A stretch of DNA of 57,383 nucleotides from a bacterium (lineage in GTDB: Bacteria > ARS69). Within the stretch, counting starts at the first letter, position 1, and each line of letters begins with the position of its first letter. Shown piece by piece: positions 26,946 to 35,855 of the stretch. The position numbers and the translations under genes were made by a program. The notes beneath the pieces are model-generated. The model searched no databases and was not told where the DNA came from. It saw nothing but the letters and a program-made list of their open reading frames with translations. The stretch is from contig JALGZR010000006.1 of assembly GCA_025774805.1 (NCBI GenBank), positions 1-57,383 of the forward strand. Reading direction: 5' to 3'.

Positions 26946-28157
26946 ATGCTCGCGAACTACCTCAAGGTCGCCATCAAAGTCCTCCTCCGGCGCAAGTTCT
27001 TCACTTTCATCAGCCTGTTCGGCATCAGCTTCACCCTGGTCGTCCTGTTGATCCTGACCTCGGTCACGGATCACTTCCTGATGCCGAGCGCGCCCGAGGT
27101 GCACCGGGACCGGACGCTGCACATCGACTACATGGAGATGAGGGGACCGGGCGTCCAGTGGTCGGGGTCGCCCGGGTACGGCTTCCTCGATCGGTACGCT
27201 CGCGATCTGGACGGCGTCGAGACGATGGCGATCCGGAGTCAGGTCGGCTCCGTCGTGTCCTACCTGGACGGGCAGCGTCACGAGGCCCGGAGAATGCGGA
27301 CGGACGGGATGTACTGGAGGGCTCTCGACTTCGAGTTTCTCGAGGGAGGACCCTACGGAGAGGAGGATGACGCCGCGGGACGGGCGGTGGCCGTCATCGA
27401 CCGGGAGCTCCGGCGCCTCCACTTCGGTGACGGCCCCGCCGTCGGCGAGACGATCGTGCTCTCCGGAAGGGGTTACGAGATCGTGGGCATCGTTCGGGAC
27501 GTTGGTCCGCTGCATATGGAGGCCTCCGCCGACGTCTGGGTACCGATCGGATCGACCCTCGATCCCTCCTATCGCCGCCAGCTCATGGGGGCGTTCTCGG
27601 CGATTCTCGTGGCGGAGTCGCGGGAGGCCTTCGGCCGCATCAAGGCGGACTTCAAGTCGCGACTCCCCCACGTCGAGTTTCCCGAATGGGAGGACTTCGA
27701 CCGGATCGAGGGCGAACCGTGGACCAGGCTCGAGGAGATGCTCGAGCGCTCGAACTCGGACTTCATTCACGTGGTCGCCCTGGTGCTGGCCTTCATGCTG
27801 CTTCCCGCCATCAACCTCGTGAACATCAACACGAGCCGCATCCTCGAGCGCTGCTCGGAAATCGGGGTGCGTAAGGCGTTCGGCGCCTCGGCGGCGCACC
27901 TCGCCACGCAGTTCATCGTCGAGAACGTCCTCCTCTGTCTGATCGGGGGAGTCCTGGCCTTCGTTCTCGCGGCCGCGGCGCTCGAGATCGTGGAGGGCAG
28001 CGGTCTCGTTCCCCACGCCGACCTGACCGTGAACGTGCGCGTGTTTCTCGCCGGTCTGGGGTTCGCGACGATCTTCGGCGTCCTCTCGGGGGCCTATCCC
28101 GCCTGGCGGATGTCGCGTCTTCACCCCGTCCTGGCTCTGAGAGAGGGAGTCTCGTGA
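26946..28157 (+). CDS. MacB-type ABC transporter permease, first of two
   Basis: The 403-residue product has an N-terminal helix (FISLFGISFTLVVLLIL), a large periplasmic MacB-type domain, and three C-terminal helices with the FtsX-type region (VNINTSRILERCSEIGVRKAFGA). AGGAGG lies just before ATG 26946. It overlaps the second permease by 4 bases. MacB permeases move peptides, antibiotics or lipids outward by mechanotransmission; the substrate is unknown. Confidence 0.88.
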   Translation: MLANYLKVAIKVLLRRKFFTFISLFGISFTLVVLLILTSVTDHFLMPSAPEVHRDRTLHIDYMEMRGPGVQWSGSPGYGFLDRYARDLDGVETMAIRSQVGSVVSYLDGQRHEARRMRTDGMYWRALDFEFLEGGPYGEEDDAAGRAVAVIDRELRRLHFGDGPAVGETIVLSGRGYEIVGIVRDVGPLHMEASADVWVPIGSTLDPSYRRQLMGAFSAILVAESREAFGRIKADFKSRLPHVEFPEWEDFDRIEGEPWTRLEEMLERSNSDFIHVVALVLAFMLLPAINLVNINTSRILERCSEIGVRKAFGASAAHLATQFIVENVLLCLIGGVLAFVLAAAALEIVEGSGLVPHADLTVNVRVFLAGLGFATIFGVLSGAYPAWRMSRLHPVLALREGVS

Positions 28158-29377
28158 TCCGGCATCTCTTCCGAATCGTCTGGAATCGTCGTCGGCGAAA
28201 CGGCCTCATCCTCGTCGAGATCCTGGCCTCGTTCCTCATTCTGTGCGCTCTCTTCACCGCCGTCTCGTCCCGTCTCGTGCACTGGGGGCGACCGCTCGGG
28301 TTCGACTACGAGAACGTCTGGCAGATCACGGTGGACTTCGGTCCGTTCCACGCCCTCGAGGACGAGGCGAAGCTCGAGATCATGGATCGACTGCGCGCGA
28401 TCGAGAGGGAGATCTCGAACCGGGAAGACGTCGTGGCCGTGGGCATGACCGCGAATCTCCCCTATTCACCCCGACGGGTCCTGACCGTCAACTGCGTCGA
28501 CGGGACAGAGCACGAGATCCTGTACTCGAAGGTACGACCTTCCTCGCTGGAGGCGCTTCGTCTCGTGTTGGTCGAGGGGCGCTGGTTCGAGCCGCAGGAC
28601 GAGATCCAGACCGATCGTCTCGTCGTCCTCTCCCGGGATTATGCTCGGCTTCTCTTCGGGGACGAGAGTCCGATCGGGAAGCTCGTCCCCGAGCTGGATG
28701 AGGACGGACGGTCGACGCTGGAAGAAGGCGAGAGGCCGAGCCGGGTGATCGGAGTCGTCCGTCCGTACCGGCGAGACGGCGAGCACCGACCGGCGACTCT
28801 CACGGCATTCGAGTTCCTCGACTGGACCGATCCCGACACGTTTCTCCCGGGGACCTTCGCTCTGCGGACTCAGCCGGATGCGCCGGCCGGGGCGGAGCAG
28901 GAGATTCTCGAGCTCATCCGCCGCATGGCTCCCGACTGGACCCCGACGATCGACCGGCTCGAGGATCTCCGGGCCCGCGAGATCAGGATGAATCTGATCC
29001 CGGTAGCCGTACTCGGGGTCGTGGCGGCCTTTCTCGTGATCATGGTCGGACTGGGCCTCATCGGGGTGCTCTGGCAGAGCGTGGCCCGGCGTACGGGCGA
29101 GATCGGGCTGCGCCGGGCCCTGGGGGCGACGGCCTCCGGAGTCCGCGCCCAGATCCTCGGAGAGCTCCTCGCCCTGGCCACGATCGCGATGGCGATCGGA
29201 ACGGCCATCTACCTGCAGTTCCCTCTCCTGGGAGTGATCGACGAGCCGTGGTCCGTCGTCGGGCTCGCTCTGGCGACCGTCCTTGCCGTAATGTACGGGT
29301 TCGTACTTCTCTGCGGGCTGTATCCGAGCTGGCTCGCGACCCGGATCGAGCCCGCGCGAGCGCTGATGTACGAGTGA
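28154..29377 (+). CDS. MacB-type ABC transporter permease, second of two
   Basis: The 407-residue product shares the layout of the first permease: one N-terminal helix, a periplasmic domain, and three C-terminal helices with an FtsX-type region (LWQSVARRTGEIGLRRALGAT). Start GTG 28154 overlaps the stop of the first permease. The two proteins are diverged and probably form a heterodimer around the single ATPase, unlike homodimeric MacB. Confidence 0.86.
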   Translation: MIRHLFRIVWNRRRRNGLILVEILASFLILCALFTAVSSRLVHWGRPLGFDYENVWQITVDFGPFHALEDEAKLEIMDRLRAIEREISNREDVVAVGMTANLPYSPRRVLTVNCVDGTEHEILYSKVRPSSLEALRLVLVEGRWFEPQDEIQTDRLVVLSRDYARLLFGDESPIGKLVPELDEDGRSTLEEGERPSRVIGVVRPYRRDGEHRPATLTAFEFLDWTDPDTFLPGTFALRTQPDAPAGAEQEILELIRRMAPDWTPTIDRLEDLRAREIRMNLIPVAVLGVVAAFLVIMVGLGLIGVLWQSVARRTGEIGLRRALGATASGVRAQILGELLALATIAMAIGTAIYLQFPLLGVIDEPWSVVGLALATVLAVMYGFVLLCGLYPSWLATRIEPARALMYE

Positions 29378-29381
29378 GACG

Positions 29382-30749
29382 ATGATCCTCGTCATCGACG
29401 ACGACTACTCGGTCACCGCCTCTCTGGGTCTGCTCCTCAAGCAGGCCGGCTATCGATCGCGATCCGCGGCGGGCCCCGAAGAGGCGCTCCGGCACGTCGA
29501 CTCCCCCGACGTGAAGCTCGTCTTCCAGGACATGAACTTCTCCCGGCGGACCACGGGAGAGGAGGGGCTCGAGCTCCTGAGCCGGATCCGTTCCCGCCGC
29601 CCCGACCTGCCCGTCGTCCTCATGACCGCCTGGGGATCGATCGAGCTCGCCGTGGAGGGAATCAAAGCGGGTGCCCGCGACTTCATCACGAAGCCGTGGA
29701 ACGACGAACAGATCCTCCACGTCACGCGGACCGCTCTCGGGTTGGCGGAACGGGAGAGCGCGGCCGGGCCTCCTCTGAATCGCGAAGCGCTCGAGCAGCG
29801 GTACGACCTCGGAGGCATCATCGGGAAGAGCCGCGCGTTCCTGGAGGCGGTGGGGATGGCGGCCAGGGTGGCGGCGACCGACGCGTCGATCCTGATCACG
29901 GGGGAGAGCGGTACCGGCAAGGAGGTCGTGGCCGAGCTCGTTCATCGGAACAGCCACAGGCGGGACGGCCCCTTCGTCAAAGTGAACCTCGGGGGGATTC
30001 CGGCGCCACTCTTCGAGAGCGAGATGTTCGGGCACGTGAAGGGGGCGTTCACGGACGCCCACCGGGATCGGGAAGGGCGATTCGCCCGCGCCGCGGGGGG
30101 AACCATCCTGCTCGACGAGATCGGCGAGCTCGATCCGAGCTGCCAGGTCAAGATGCTCCGCGTCCTGCAAGATCGCACCTACGAGGTTCTCGGCACCGAT
30201 CGAACCCGCTCTCTCGACGTGCGGGTGATCTCGGCCACGAACCGGGATCTGGCCGCCGCCGTCGCCGCCGGGACGTTTCGCGAGGACCTCTTCTACCGGA
30301 TCAACCTGATCCCCGTGCAGATCCCCTCGCTGGCCGACCGGAGAGAGGACGTCCCCCTTCTGGCCGAGCACTTCTGCCGCCGGGCACGGGAGACGTACTC
30401 CCGCCCCGGCCTGACCATCACCAAGGAAGCGCTCGAGTGGCTGTCGAACCGGGCCTGGCCGGGGAACGTGCGACAGGTCGAGCACCTGGTCGAGCGCGCG
30501 ATCCTCGTGAGCGAAGGGGCGGAGCTCGCGCCGGCCGACTTTGCGTGCGCCCTGCCCCCGGAGGAGCGGGGCCCCGGCGACGACCCGCTTCCCCCCGTCG
30601 GAAGCATGACCATCGAGGAGATCGAGCGCGCGATGATCCGCAAGAGCGTCGAGCACCACCGGGGGAACCTCAGCCGGGTGGCGGAGTCCCTCGGACTCAG
30701 CCGCGCCGCCCTCTACCGCCGCCTCGAGAAGTACGGTATCCGCGTGTGA
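29382..30749 (+). CDS. NtrC-family sigma-54 response regulator
   Basis: The 455-residue product has a receiver domain (acidic DDD at 6-8, phosphoacceptor Asp50 in LVFQDMNF, Lys in FITKPW), an AAA+ domain with Walker A GESGTGKE and Walker B ILLDEIGEL, and a Fis-type helix-turn-helix end (NLSRVAESLGLSRAALYRRLEKYG). The sigma-54 contact loop reads GAFTDA, not the usual GAFTGA. It overlaps the kinase gene by 4 bases. The sigma-54 promoter ahead of the operon suggests autoregulation. Confidence 0.93.
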   Translation: MILVIDDDYSVTASLGLLLKQAGYRSRSAAGPEEALRHVDSPDVKLVFQDMNFSRRTTGEEGLELLSRIRSRRPDLPVVLMTAWGSIELAVEGIKAGARDFITKPWNDEQILHVTRTALGLAERESAAGPPLNREALEQRYDLGGIIGKSRAFLEAVGMAARVAATDASILITGESGTGKEVVAELVHRNSHRRDGPFVKVNLGGIPAPLFESEMFGHVKGAFTDAHRDREGRFARAAGGTILLDEIGELDPSCQVKMLRVLQDRTYEVLGTDRTRSLDVRVISATNRDLAAAVAAGTFREDLFYRINLIPVQIPSLADRREDVPLLAEHFCRRARETYSRPGLTITKEALEWLSNRAWPGNVRQVEHLVERAILVSEGAELAPADFACALPPEERGPGDDPLPPVGSMTIEEIERAMIRKSVEHHRGNLSRVAESLGLSRAALYRRLEKYGIRV

Positions 30750-32053
30750 GTCTGCAGCGCCGTTTTCTGGTGTATCTCATCGCGATCCACGTCGTCTTCG
30801 CCGGCACGGCCTTCTTCCTGCTCCGCGACCGTCCGATCGGCTTCCTCGCGGTCGAGGTCGCGGTGGTCGTCTCCTTCGCGATCGCCCTGCGACTCCTCTC
30901 CTCGCTCTTCCGGCCGCTGGAGATCATCCGATCCGGCGTCGACTTCCTCGCCTCCCGCGATTTCAACACCCGGTTCCCGGCCGTGGATTACCCGGAGCTC
31001 GGGCCGCTCGTCGACGTCTACAACCGGATGGCGGAGCACCTCCGGGAGGAACGCATCCGGGGTGAGGAGCAGGAGCGGTTTCTGGGGAAGATCCTGCAGG
31101 TGCGACCGTCGGGGGTGATCACGTTCGATCTCGACGGGCGGATCACGCGCATCAACCCGGGCGCCGAGGAGATGCTCGACGTCGGTCGGGGGGAAGCCGC
31201 CGGACGCCGACTCGCGGAGCTCGCCTCGCCGTTCGCCCTCGCGCTCGGCGACCTGGAGATCGGAGAGACCCGCGTGGTGCCGCTGCGGGGCCGGCGCCGG
31301 ATCAAGTGCCAGAAGATGGCGTTCACGGACCGCGGATTCTCCCGCGCCTTCGTCGTGCTCGAGGAGCTCACCGAAGAGCTGCGCCGATCGGAGAGGGCGT
31401 CCTACGAGAAGCTGATCCGCATGATGTCCCACGAGGTGAACAACACGAGCGGCTCGGTCACGAGCCTCCTGCGGTCCTGCCGCCGCTACGCCGGTCAGGT
31501 CGGGGAGGTCGATCGCGAGGACTTCGAGCACGCAATCGACGTGGCCGTGTCCCGGACCGAAGGACTGAACCGGTTCATGAGCACGTTCGCGGACGTGATT
31601 CGGCTTCCCGCGCCCGCTCCCGAGCCGACCTCGGTCCAGGCGCTCCTCGAGGAGTCGCGAACGCTGTTTCAGGACGAGTGCGTCGAGCGCAACGTGCAGT
31701 GGGTTCAAGCCGTCGACGAGACGATTCCGCCGGTCCTCCTCGATCCGGCGCAGATGCAGCAGGTGCTCGTGAACGTCGTTCGAAACGCGCTCGAGGCGAT
31801 CGGCGAGAACGGCGAGATCCACGTCGAATACCGGCGACGACGGGGCCGCGCCGTTCTCGTGATCGAGGACACCGGCGGAGGCGTTCCCCCCGAGGTCCGC
31901 GATCAGCTCTTCTCCCCCTTCTACACCTCGAAGAGCGACGGCCAGGGGATCGGGTTGACCGTCGTGGCGGAGATTCTCCAGGGACACGATCTCGACTTCT
32001 CGCTGGAGGACGCCGGGGAGGGACGGGCGGCGTTCTCGGTCGTGTTCCCGTAA
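30746..32053 (+). CDS. NtrY-like sensor histidine kinase
   Basis: The 435-residue product has two N-terminal membrane helices, a HAMP-like segment, a PAS-like region (SGVITFDLDGRITRINPGAEEML), the phospho-acceptor box MMSHEVNNTSGSV, and an ATPase domain with VVRNALEAI (N box), DTGGGVPPE (G1) and GQGIGLTV (G2). It has almost no periplasmic loop, so it may sense the membrane or the transporter itself. GTG 30746 overlaps the regulator stop. It is the last gene of the operon. Confidence 0.9.
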   Translation: MSLQRRFLVYLIAIHVVFAGTAFFLLRDRPIGFLAVEVAVVVSFAIALRLLSSLFRPLEIIRSGVDFLASRDFNTRFPAVDYPELGPLVDVYNRMAEHLREERIRGEEQERFLGKILQVRPSGVITFDLDGRITRINPGAEEMLDVGRGEAAGRRLAELASPFALALGDLEIGETRVVPLRGRRRIKCQKMAFTDRGFSRAFVVLEELTEELRRSERASYEKLIRMMSHEVNNTSGSVTSLLRSCRRYAGQVGEVDREDFEHAIDVAVSRTEGLNRFMSTFADVIRLPAPAPEPTSVQALLEESRTLFQDECVERNVQWVQAVDETIPPVLLDPAQMQQVLVNVVRNALEAIGENGEIHVEYRRRRGRAVLVIEDTGGGVPPEVRDQLFSPFYTSKSDGQGIGLTVVAEILQGHDLDFSLEDAGEGRAAFSVVFP

Positions 32054-32137
32054 TAGCCCGAGGCCATCGGGCCGGGGCGCCGGTAATGTGCACGGCCGAT
32101 CGTTCGTCTGGTATCTTGAGGGGACGGGGAGGGCGCC

Positions 32138-32461
32138 GTGAACGAGAACGATGCCGTCGTGGTGGCGACCTTCGGAAACGAGGTCGAGGCCGATCTCGCC
32201 GCGTCCTGGCTTGCCGAGGAGGGAATCGAGTACGTGATCTTGAGCGATGACGCCGGCGGCGCACTCCCCATGCTCCAGGTCACGCGAGGAGTGAAGCTCC
32301 TCGTGGCCCCGGAGAACGAGGAGCGCGCCCGGAGAATCCTCGCGGGCGCGGAAGCGGAGATCGCTACGAGCGAAACCGCCGACCCGGGTTGTCCTCCGGA
32401 GCACGATTCGAATCGTCGGGGTTCCGAAACGAACCACGAATCGGAGAGCGATGATTCTTGA
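32138..32461 (+). CDS. DUF2007-like small cytoplasmic protein
   Basis: The 107-residue product has a ferredoxin-like fold pattern: VVVATFGNEVEADLAASWLAEEGIEYVI, then a second half VTRGVKLLVAPENEERARRIL, and an acidic, disordered tail. This fits the DUF2007 group, thought to have regulatory roles. Start GTG 32138 follows GGAGG. It is followed by a likely small RNA gene. Confidence 0.75.
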   Translation: MNENDAVVVATFGNEVEADLAASWLAEEGIEYVILSDDAGGALPMLQVTRGVKLLVAPENEERARRILAGAEAEIATSETADPGCPPEHDSNRRGSETNHESESDDS

Positions 32462-32473
32462 CATCAATGGTTC

Positions 32474-32502
32474 TTGACTTCGGTACTTGCATCTTGTATC
32501 AA
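32474..32502 (+). promoter_or_regulatory. Strong sigma-70-type promoter of a likely small RNA
   Basis: TTGACT, 17-base spacer, TATCAA. The predicted start at about 32509 falls one base before the first hairpin of the RNA. Confidence 0.65.
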
Positions 32503-32507
32503 TGAAT

Positions 32508-32604
32508 CAGCTCTCCGTAGGGAGAGCCCCGGGATCTCTCGATCCCGCGGATGTGGAGAAGGGCCTCGCCGATCCCCGGCCGGGACGTGGCGAGGCCCTT
32601 TAGT
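32508..32604 (+). ncRNA. Candidate structured small RNA of about 95 nt
   Basis: Between the promoter and a terminator lie two perfect 7-bp hairpins: GCTCTCC/GGAGAGC (32510-32516, 32521-32527, loop GTAG) and CGGGATC/GATCCCG (32530-32536, 32541-32547, loop TCTC). The third hairpin is the terminator. No start codon with ribosome site lies within. The arrangement is that of an independent small RNA. It matches none of the common RNA families I can recall. Confidence 0.6.
32559..32604 (+). terminator. Terminator of the candidate small RNA
   Basis: A perfect 12-bp stem AAGGGCCTCGCC/GGCGAGGCCCTT followed by T and a short mixed tail. The T run is short. Confidence 0.7.
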
Positions 32605-32654
32605 GTCGATCTCTTGTCGATCTCGTGTCGGTCTCTTCGGGCCGGTCGCCGTGC

Positions 32655-32705
32655 CCGCCCGCATCTCCCCCCCACCCGTCGCGGGCCCGGGGAGAAATGC
32701 GGGCG
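32655..32705. repeat. Short derivative of family A arms
   Basis: CCCGCCCGCATCTCCCC and GGGGAGAAATGCGGGCGGG face each other across about 15 bases. The arms resemble family A, but no core is present. Weak assignment. Confidence 0.45.
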
Positions 32706-32917
32706 GGGTCCCGGCCGCGCGCAAATCGGCCTAACCCATTGCTTTTTGGCAAATTATGGGCATGGCGCTCGCCCCTTCCCGTCCTTCGCCGTCGCTCCCT
32801 CGGAACCGATTTTCGTCGGGGGGACTGGAAACATTCGTCCCAATCTCCGATCATCATGGATGGAGGGGGGAAGTGGCCTTCCCGCTTTCTTCCTACCGCT
32901 GCTTCGAAGGAGAATGA

Positions 32918-33925
32918 TTGAGCGAGCAGTCCACCCGACGCATTGAGTTGGGAGAGGTCTCTCCCGTCAGCGTGTTCGGGCAGAACGACGCAAACCTGCG
33001 CATTATCCGCGATCTCTTCGGCTCCCGCATCGTCGCCCGCGGCACGGAGATCCTGCTCGAAGGACCTCCCGGAGAAATCGAGGATCTCGCGGAGATCTTC
33101 GAACGCCTCCTCTCGGTCGCCGGTCAAGGCCGGTACGTGAGTCCCTCCGATGTCCGGTATGCCGTCCGGATGGTTCGAGAGGAGAACGGTCAGGCGCTCG
33201 AGACTCTGAACGGCGACAACGAGCTCCGACCCTTCCACGGTCTCCGCAAGAACGTCGTCCCGCGCACCGTGAAGCAGGCCGAGTACGTTCGCGCCATCGA
33301 ATCCCGGGACATCATCTTCGCGATCGGTCCGGCCGGCACGGGGAAGACGTACCTCGCCATGGCGGCCGCCCTCTCCGCATTGAACCGGCGGGAGATCGAG
33401 CGGATTCACCTCGTCCGGCCGGCGGTGGAGGCGGGAGAGAGCCTCGGCTTCCTGCCCGGCGACTTCACGGAGAAGGTCGGGCCCTACCTGCGCCCGCTCT
33501 ACGACGCCCTCCACGACTTGATGCCCCTCGATCGGGTTCAGAAATACCTCGACAACGGCACGATCGAGGTGGCGCCGTTGGCCTACATGCGCGGACGGAC
33601 GCTCAACCGATCGATCGTCATTCTGGACGAGGCGCAGAACACGACGCTCCTCCAGATGAAGATGCTCCTCACCCGACTCGGCAACGACGCGAAGGCGATC
33701 GTGACCGGAGACGACACGCAGATCGACCTCGAGCGCACCGAGGAGTCGGCGCTGCTCAAGATCGGCTACGTGCTGAGGAGCATCGAGGGCATCCACTTCG
33801 TACGATTCGGGGACGAGGACGTCGTCCGCCACCATCTGGTGCAGGAGATCATTCAGGCGTTCGACGAGTTCGACGGTCGGCGCGACCGGAAGAAAAAGAC
33901 CCCCTCTAGCCCGGACTACCCATGA
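32918..33925 (+). CDS. phoH: PhoH-like ATPase
   Basis: The 335-residue product has an N-terminal KH-like region and the PhoH ATPase core: Walker A GPAGTGKT, RPAVEAGESLGFLPGDFTEKVGPYLRPLYDAL, and Walker B IVILDEAQNTT. It pairs with ybeY just downstream, as in many bacteria, and is linked to RNA metabolism. TTG 32918 is the start, with AAGGAG upstream; the nearby ATG is out of frame. The last residues (SSPDYP) and the TGA stop are encoded by the left arm of a family B element, so the C-terminus has been altered by the insertion. Confidence 0.92.
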   Translation: MSEQSTRRIELGEVSPVSVFGQNDANLRIIRDLFGSRIVARGTEILLEGPPGEIEDLAEIFERLLSVAGQGRYVSPSDVRYAVRMVREENGQALETLNGDNELRPFHGLRKNVVPRTVKQAEYVRAIESRDIIFAIGPAGTGKTYLAMAAALSALNRREIERIHLVRPAVEAGESLGFLPGDFTEKVGPYLRPLYDALHDLMPLDRVQKYLDNGTIEVAPLAYMRGRTLNRSIVILDEAQNTTLLQMKMLLTRLGNDAKAIVTGDDTQIDLERTEESALLKIGYVLRSIEGIHFVRFGDEDVVRHHLVQEIIQAFDEFDGRRDRKKKTPSSPDYP

Positions 33926-34089
33926 AGAATCTCCTGCGATCGCGTATACGCGCCACCGGACGGGCGTCCTCGGGGTCCGTACCCTGCGACGTATCGTCGA
34001 GATACGACTCGGGTCCGGACCCCTGCGGGTGCTCGTCCGGTGGGCGTCTCCGCAATCTCGCGACGATCTTCATGGGTAGTCCGGGCTAG
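33907..34089 (+). repeat. Family B palindromic element, copy 1
   Basis: The 183-bp element has 22-base perfect arms, beginning TAGCCCGGACTACCCATGAA, and CTAG at both ends. The interior contains the hairpin CGCGTATACGCG, the stem CACCGGACG/CGTCCGGTG, and CCCTGCGAC-GTATC-hairpin-GATAC-then CTCGGG. It sits between phoH and ybeY and provides the end of phoH. Confidence 0.92.
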
Positions 34090-34185
34090 CGTACCGGGAG
34101 GTGAGAGACCATAGGCGAGTCACCGACTCGACCGTCCGGGGACGAACCGGGCCCCCAACACGGCATCGCCATCCGCGGCCTGAGG

Positions 34186-34599
34186 GTGAGCTACGGAGTG
34201 GACCGGGTCCGACTTCGTGACCTCCTGCGAAAGACGCTGGCGGCCGAGCGCGCCCCCGCGGGGGAGCTCGCGGTCGCATTCGTCGGAAATCGAGTCATGC
34301 GTCGGATCAACCGCGACTTCCGCGGAATCGACGCGCCCACCGACGTGCTCTCCTTCTCTTACGTGGACGAGCCGCACTCCGGAGGCGTCCTCGGGGAGAT
34401 CTACGTGGCGCCCGGGGTGGCGCGGAGGCAGGCGGAGGAAGCTCGATGCTCTCTCGCCGAGGAGCTCGCGCGGCTCGCCCTCCACGGAACCCTGCACGTG
34501 CTCGGATACCGTCACGACCACCCGCGGGACCGCCGCCGCATGCTCGATCGCCAGCGTCGGTACCTCGACCGCTTCTTCCGGAACGGGACGCCGTGCTGA
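34186..34599 (+). CDS. ybeY: YbeY endoribonuclease
   Basis: The 137-residue product has the YbeY metal-binding motif HGTLHVLGYRHDHP (three zinc-binding His) and the NRDFRGIDAPTDVLSFSY segment. It matures 16S rRNA and takes part in ribosome quality control. Start GTG 34186 lacks a strong ribosome site, so an upstream rare start is possible. It overlaps the CorC-like gene by 7 bases. Confidence 0.9.
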   Translation: MSYGVDRVRLRDLLRKTLAAERAPAGELAVAFVGNRVMRRINRDFRGIDAPTDVLSFSYVDEPHSGGVLGEIYVAPGVARRQAEEARCSLAEELARLALHGTLHVLGYRHDHPRDRRRMLDRQRRYLDRFFRNGTPC

Positions 34600-35855
34600 C
34601 CCCCGGGTTCACCCTCGCGTTCGCGGCGCTGGGCGTCGCCTTCTTCGGGGTCCTGCTCGCGGTGGTCTCGGCGTCGGAGCAGGTGTTCCTCTCGCTCACC
34701 GAGGCCCAGCTCCGTCGGATCAAGGAGCGCGGCAACGGACGCGTGGAGCGGATTCTCGAATACGTGCGCACGCCGCACCAGGTCATCGTGACCACGACCC
34801 TCTCGAGCGGAGTGTTCGCGGCCGGGGCGATTCTCTGCTTCCTGCTGGTGGTTTCCCGCGCCGAGCCGGTGACGCCCGGCCAGGTCGTCGGTCCCGGGCT
34901 GATCGCGGGACTCCTCCTCGCGGTCCTGGGGCGATCGATTCCGCGGGCGATGGTCACCGCCCGGCCCGAGATCGCCGCCTTCCATCTCGTGAGGATCTAC
35001 GCCGTCGTGGACACGGTCTTCAAGCCGCTCGTGTGGTCGGTGCGCCGCCTTCAGCTCCGCCTCTCCGACGAGGCGGAGGAGGATCTGGTGGCCGCCGAGG
35101 AGTTCAAGGCGGTGGCCGAGGAGGACGACGAGGCGCCACGTCTCGAGGACGAGAAGCGGGAGCTCCTCCACTCGATCTTCGAGTTCGGGGTGACGACGGC
35201 CCGCGAGGTCATGGTCCCCCGGATCGACATGATCATGGCCGACGCCTCCACCACCCGGGAGGACGTGCTCAAGCTCATCGCCGAGCACGGGCACTCGCGC
35301 ATACCGATCTACGACGAGTCGGTCGACAAGATCGTCGGAGCGGTGCACGTCAAGGAGATCGTGCGGGACGGGTCCGTGCACGGCGACGACACGCCGGTCC
35401 GGGACTACGTGCGACCGGTCATGTTCGTACCGGAGACCAAGAAGATCGATGAGATGCTCCGCGAGTTCCAGGAGCAAAAGACGCACCTGGCGATCGTCGT
35501 CGACGAGTACGGCGGCACGTCGGGCATGGTGACCCTGGAGGACGTGCTGGAAGAGATCGTCGGCGAGATCGAAGACGAGTACGATACGGAGGAGACGCTT
35601 CTCGAGCCTCTGGCCGACGGCTCCTACCGGGTGGCGGCGAAGATCGACATCGACGATCTCAACGAGGAGATCAACCTCAACCTGCCCACGGAAAACAGCG
35701 ACACTCTCGGGGGCTTCATCTACGAGCTGGTGGGCAAGGTGCCGACGCCGGGGGAGGCGGTCACCTACCAGGGGCTACGTTTCATCATCGATCGCGTCCA
35801 CCGACAGCGTATCATCCGCGTGCGGATCCTGAAGGAAGAGGTCGGAGCCCCTTAG
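34593..35855 (+). CDS. CorC/HlyC-family membrane protein with CBS domains
   Basis: The 420-residue product has a DUF21-type membrane half (about residues 1-150), two CBS domains ([19 protein letters not shown] to [19 protein letters not shown]), and a C-terminal CorC_HlyC domain ([18 protein letters not shown]). Such proteins act in magnesium or cobalt export and often sit next to ybeY and phoH. GTG 34593 overlaps the ybeY stop. The TAG stop is the first three bases of a family B element. Confidence 0.9.
   Translation: MLTPGFTLAFAALGVAFFGVLLAVVSASEQVFLSLTEAQLRRIKERGNGRVERILEYVRTPHQVIVTTTLSSGVFAAGAILCFLLVVSRAEPVTPGQVVGPGLIAGLLLAVLGRSIPRAMVTARPEIAAFHLVRIYAVVDTVFKPLVWSVRRLQLRLSDEAEEDLVAAEEFKAVAEEDDEAPRLEDEKRELLHSIFEFGVTTAREVMVPRIDMIMADASTTREDVLKLIAEHGHSRIPIYDESVDKIVGAVHVKEIVRDGSVHGDDTPVRDYVRPVMFVPETKKIDEMLREFQEQKTHLAIVVDEYGGTSGMVTLEDVLEEIVGEIEDEYDTEETLLEPLADGSYRVAAKIDIDDLNEEINLNLPTENSDTLGGFIYELVGKVPTPGEAVTYQGLRFIIDRVHRQRIIRVRILKEEVGAP

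Noticed and set aside
32735-32765. Possible sigma-54 site (TTGGCA, GG-N10-GC) upstream of phoH
   Set aside because: The -12 box lacks TTGC (it reads GGGC), and a housekeeping promoter is more likely for phoH.
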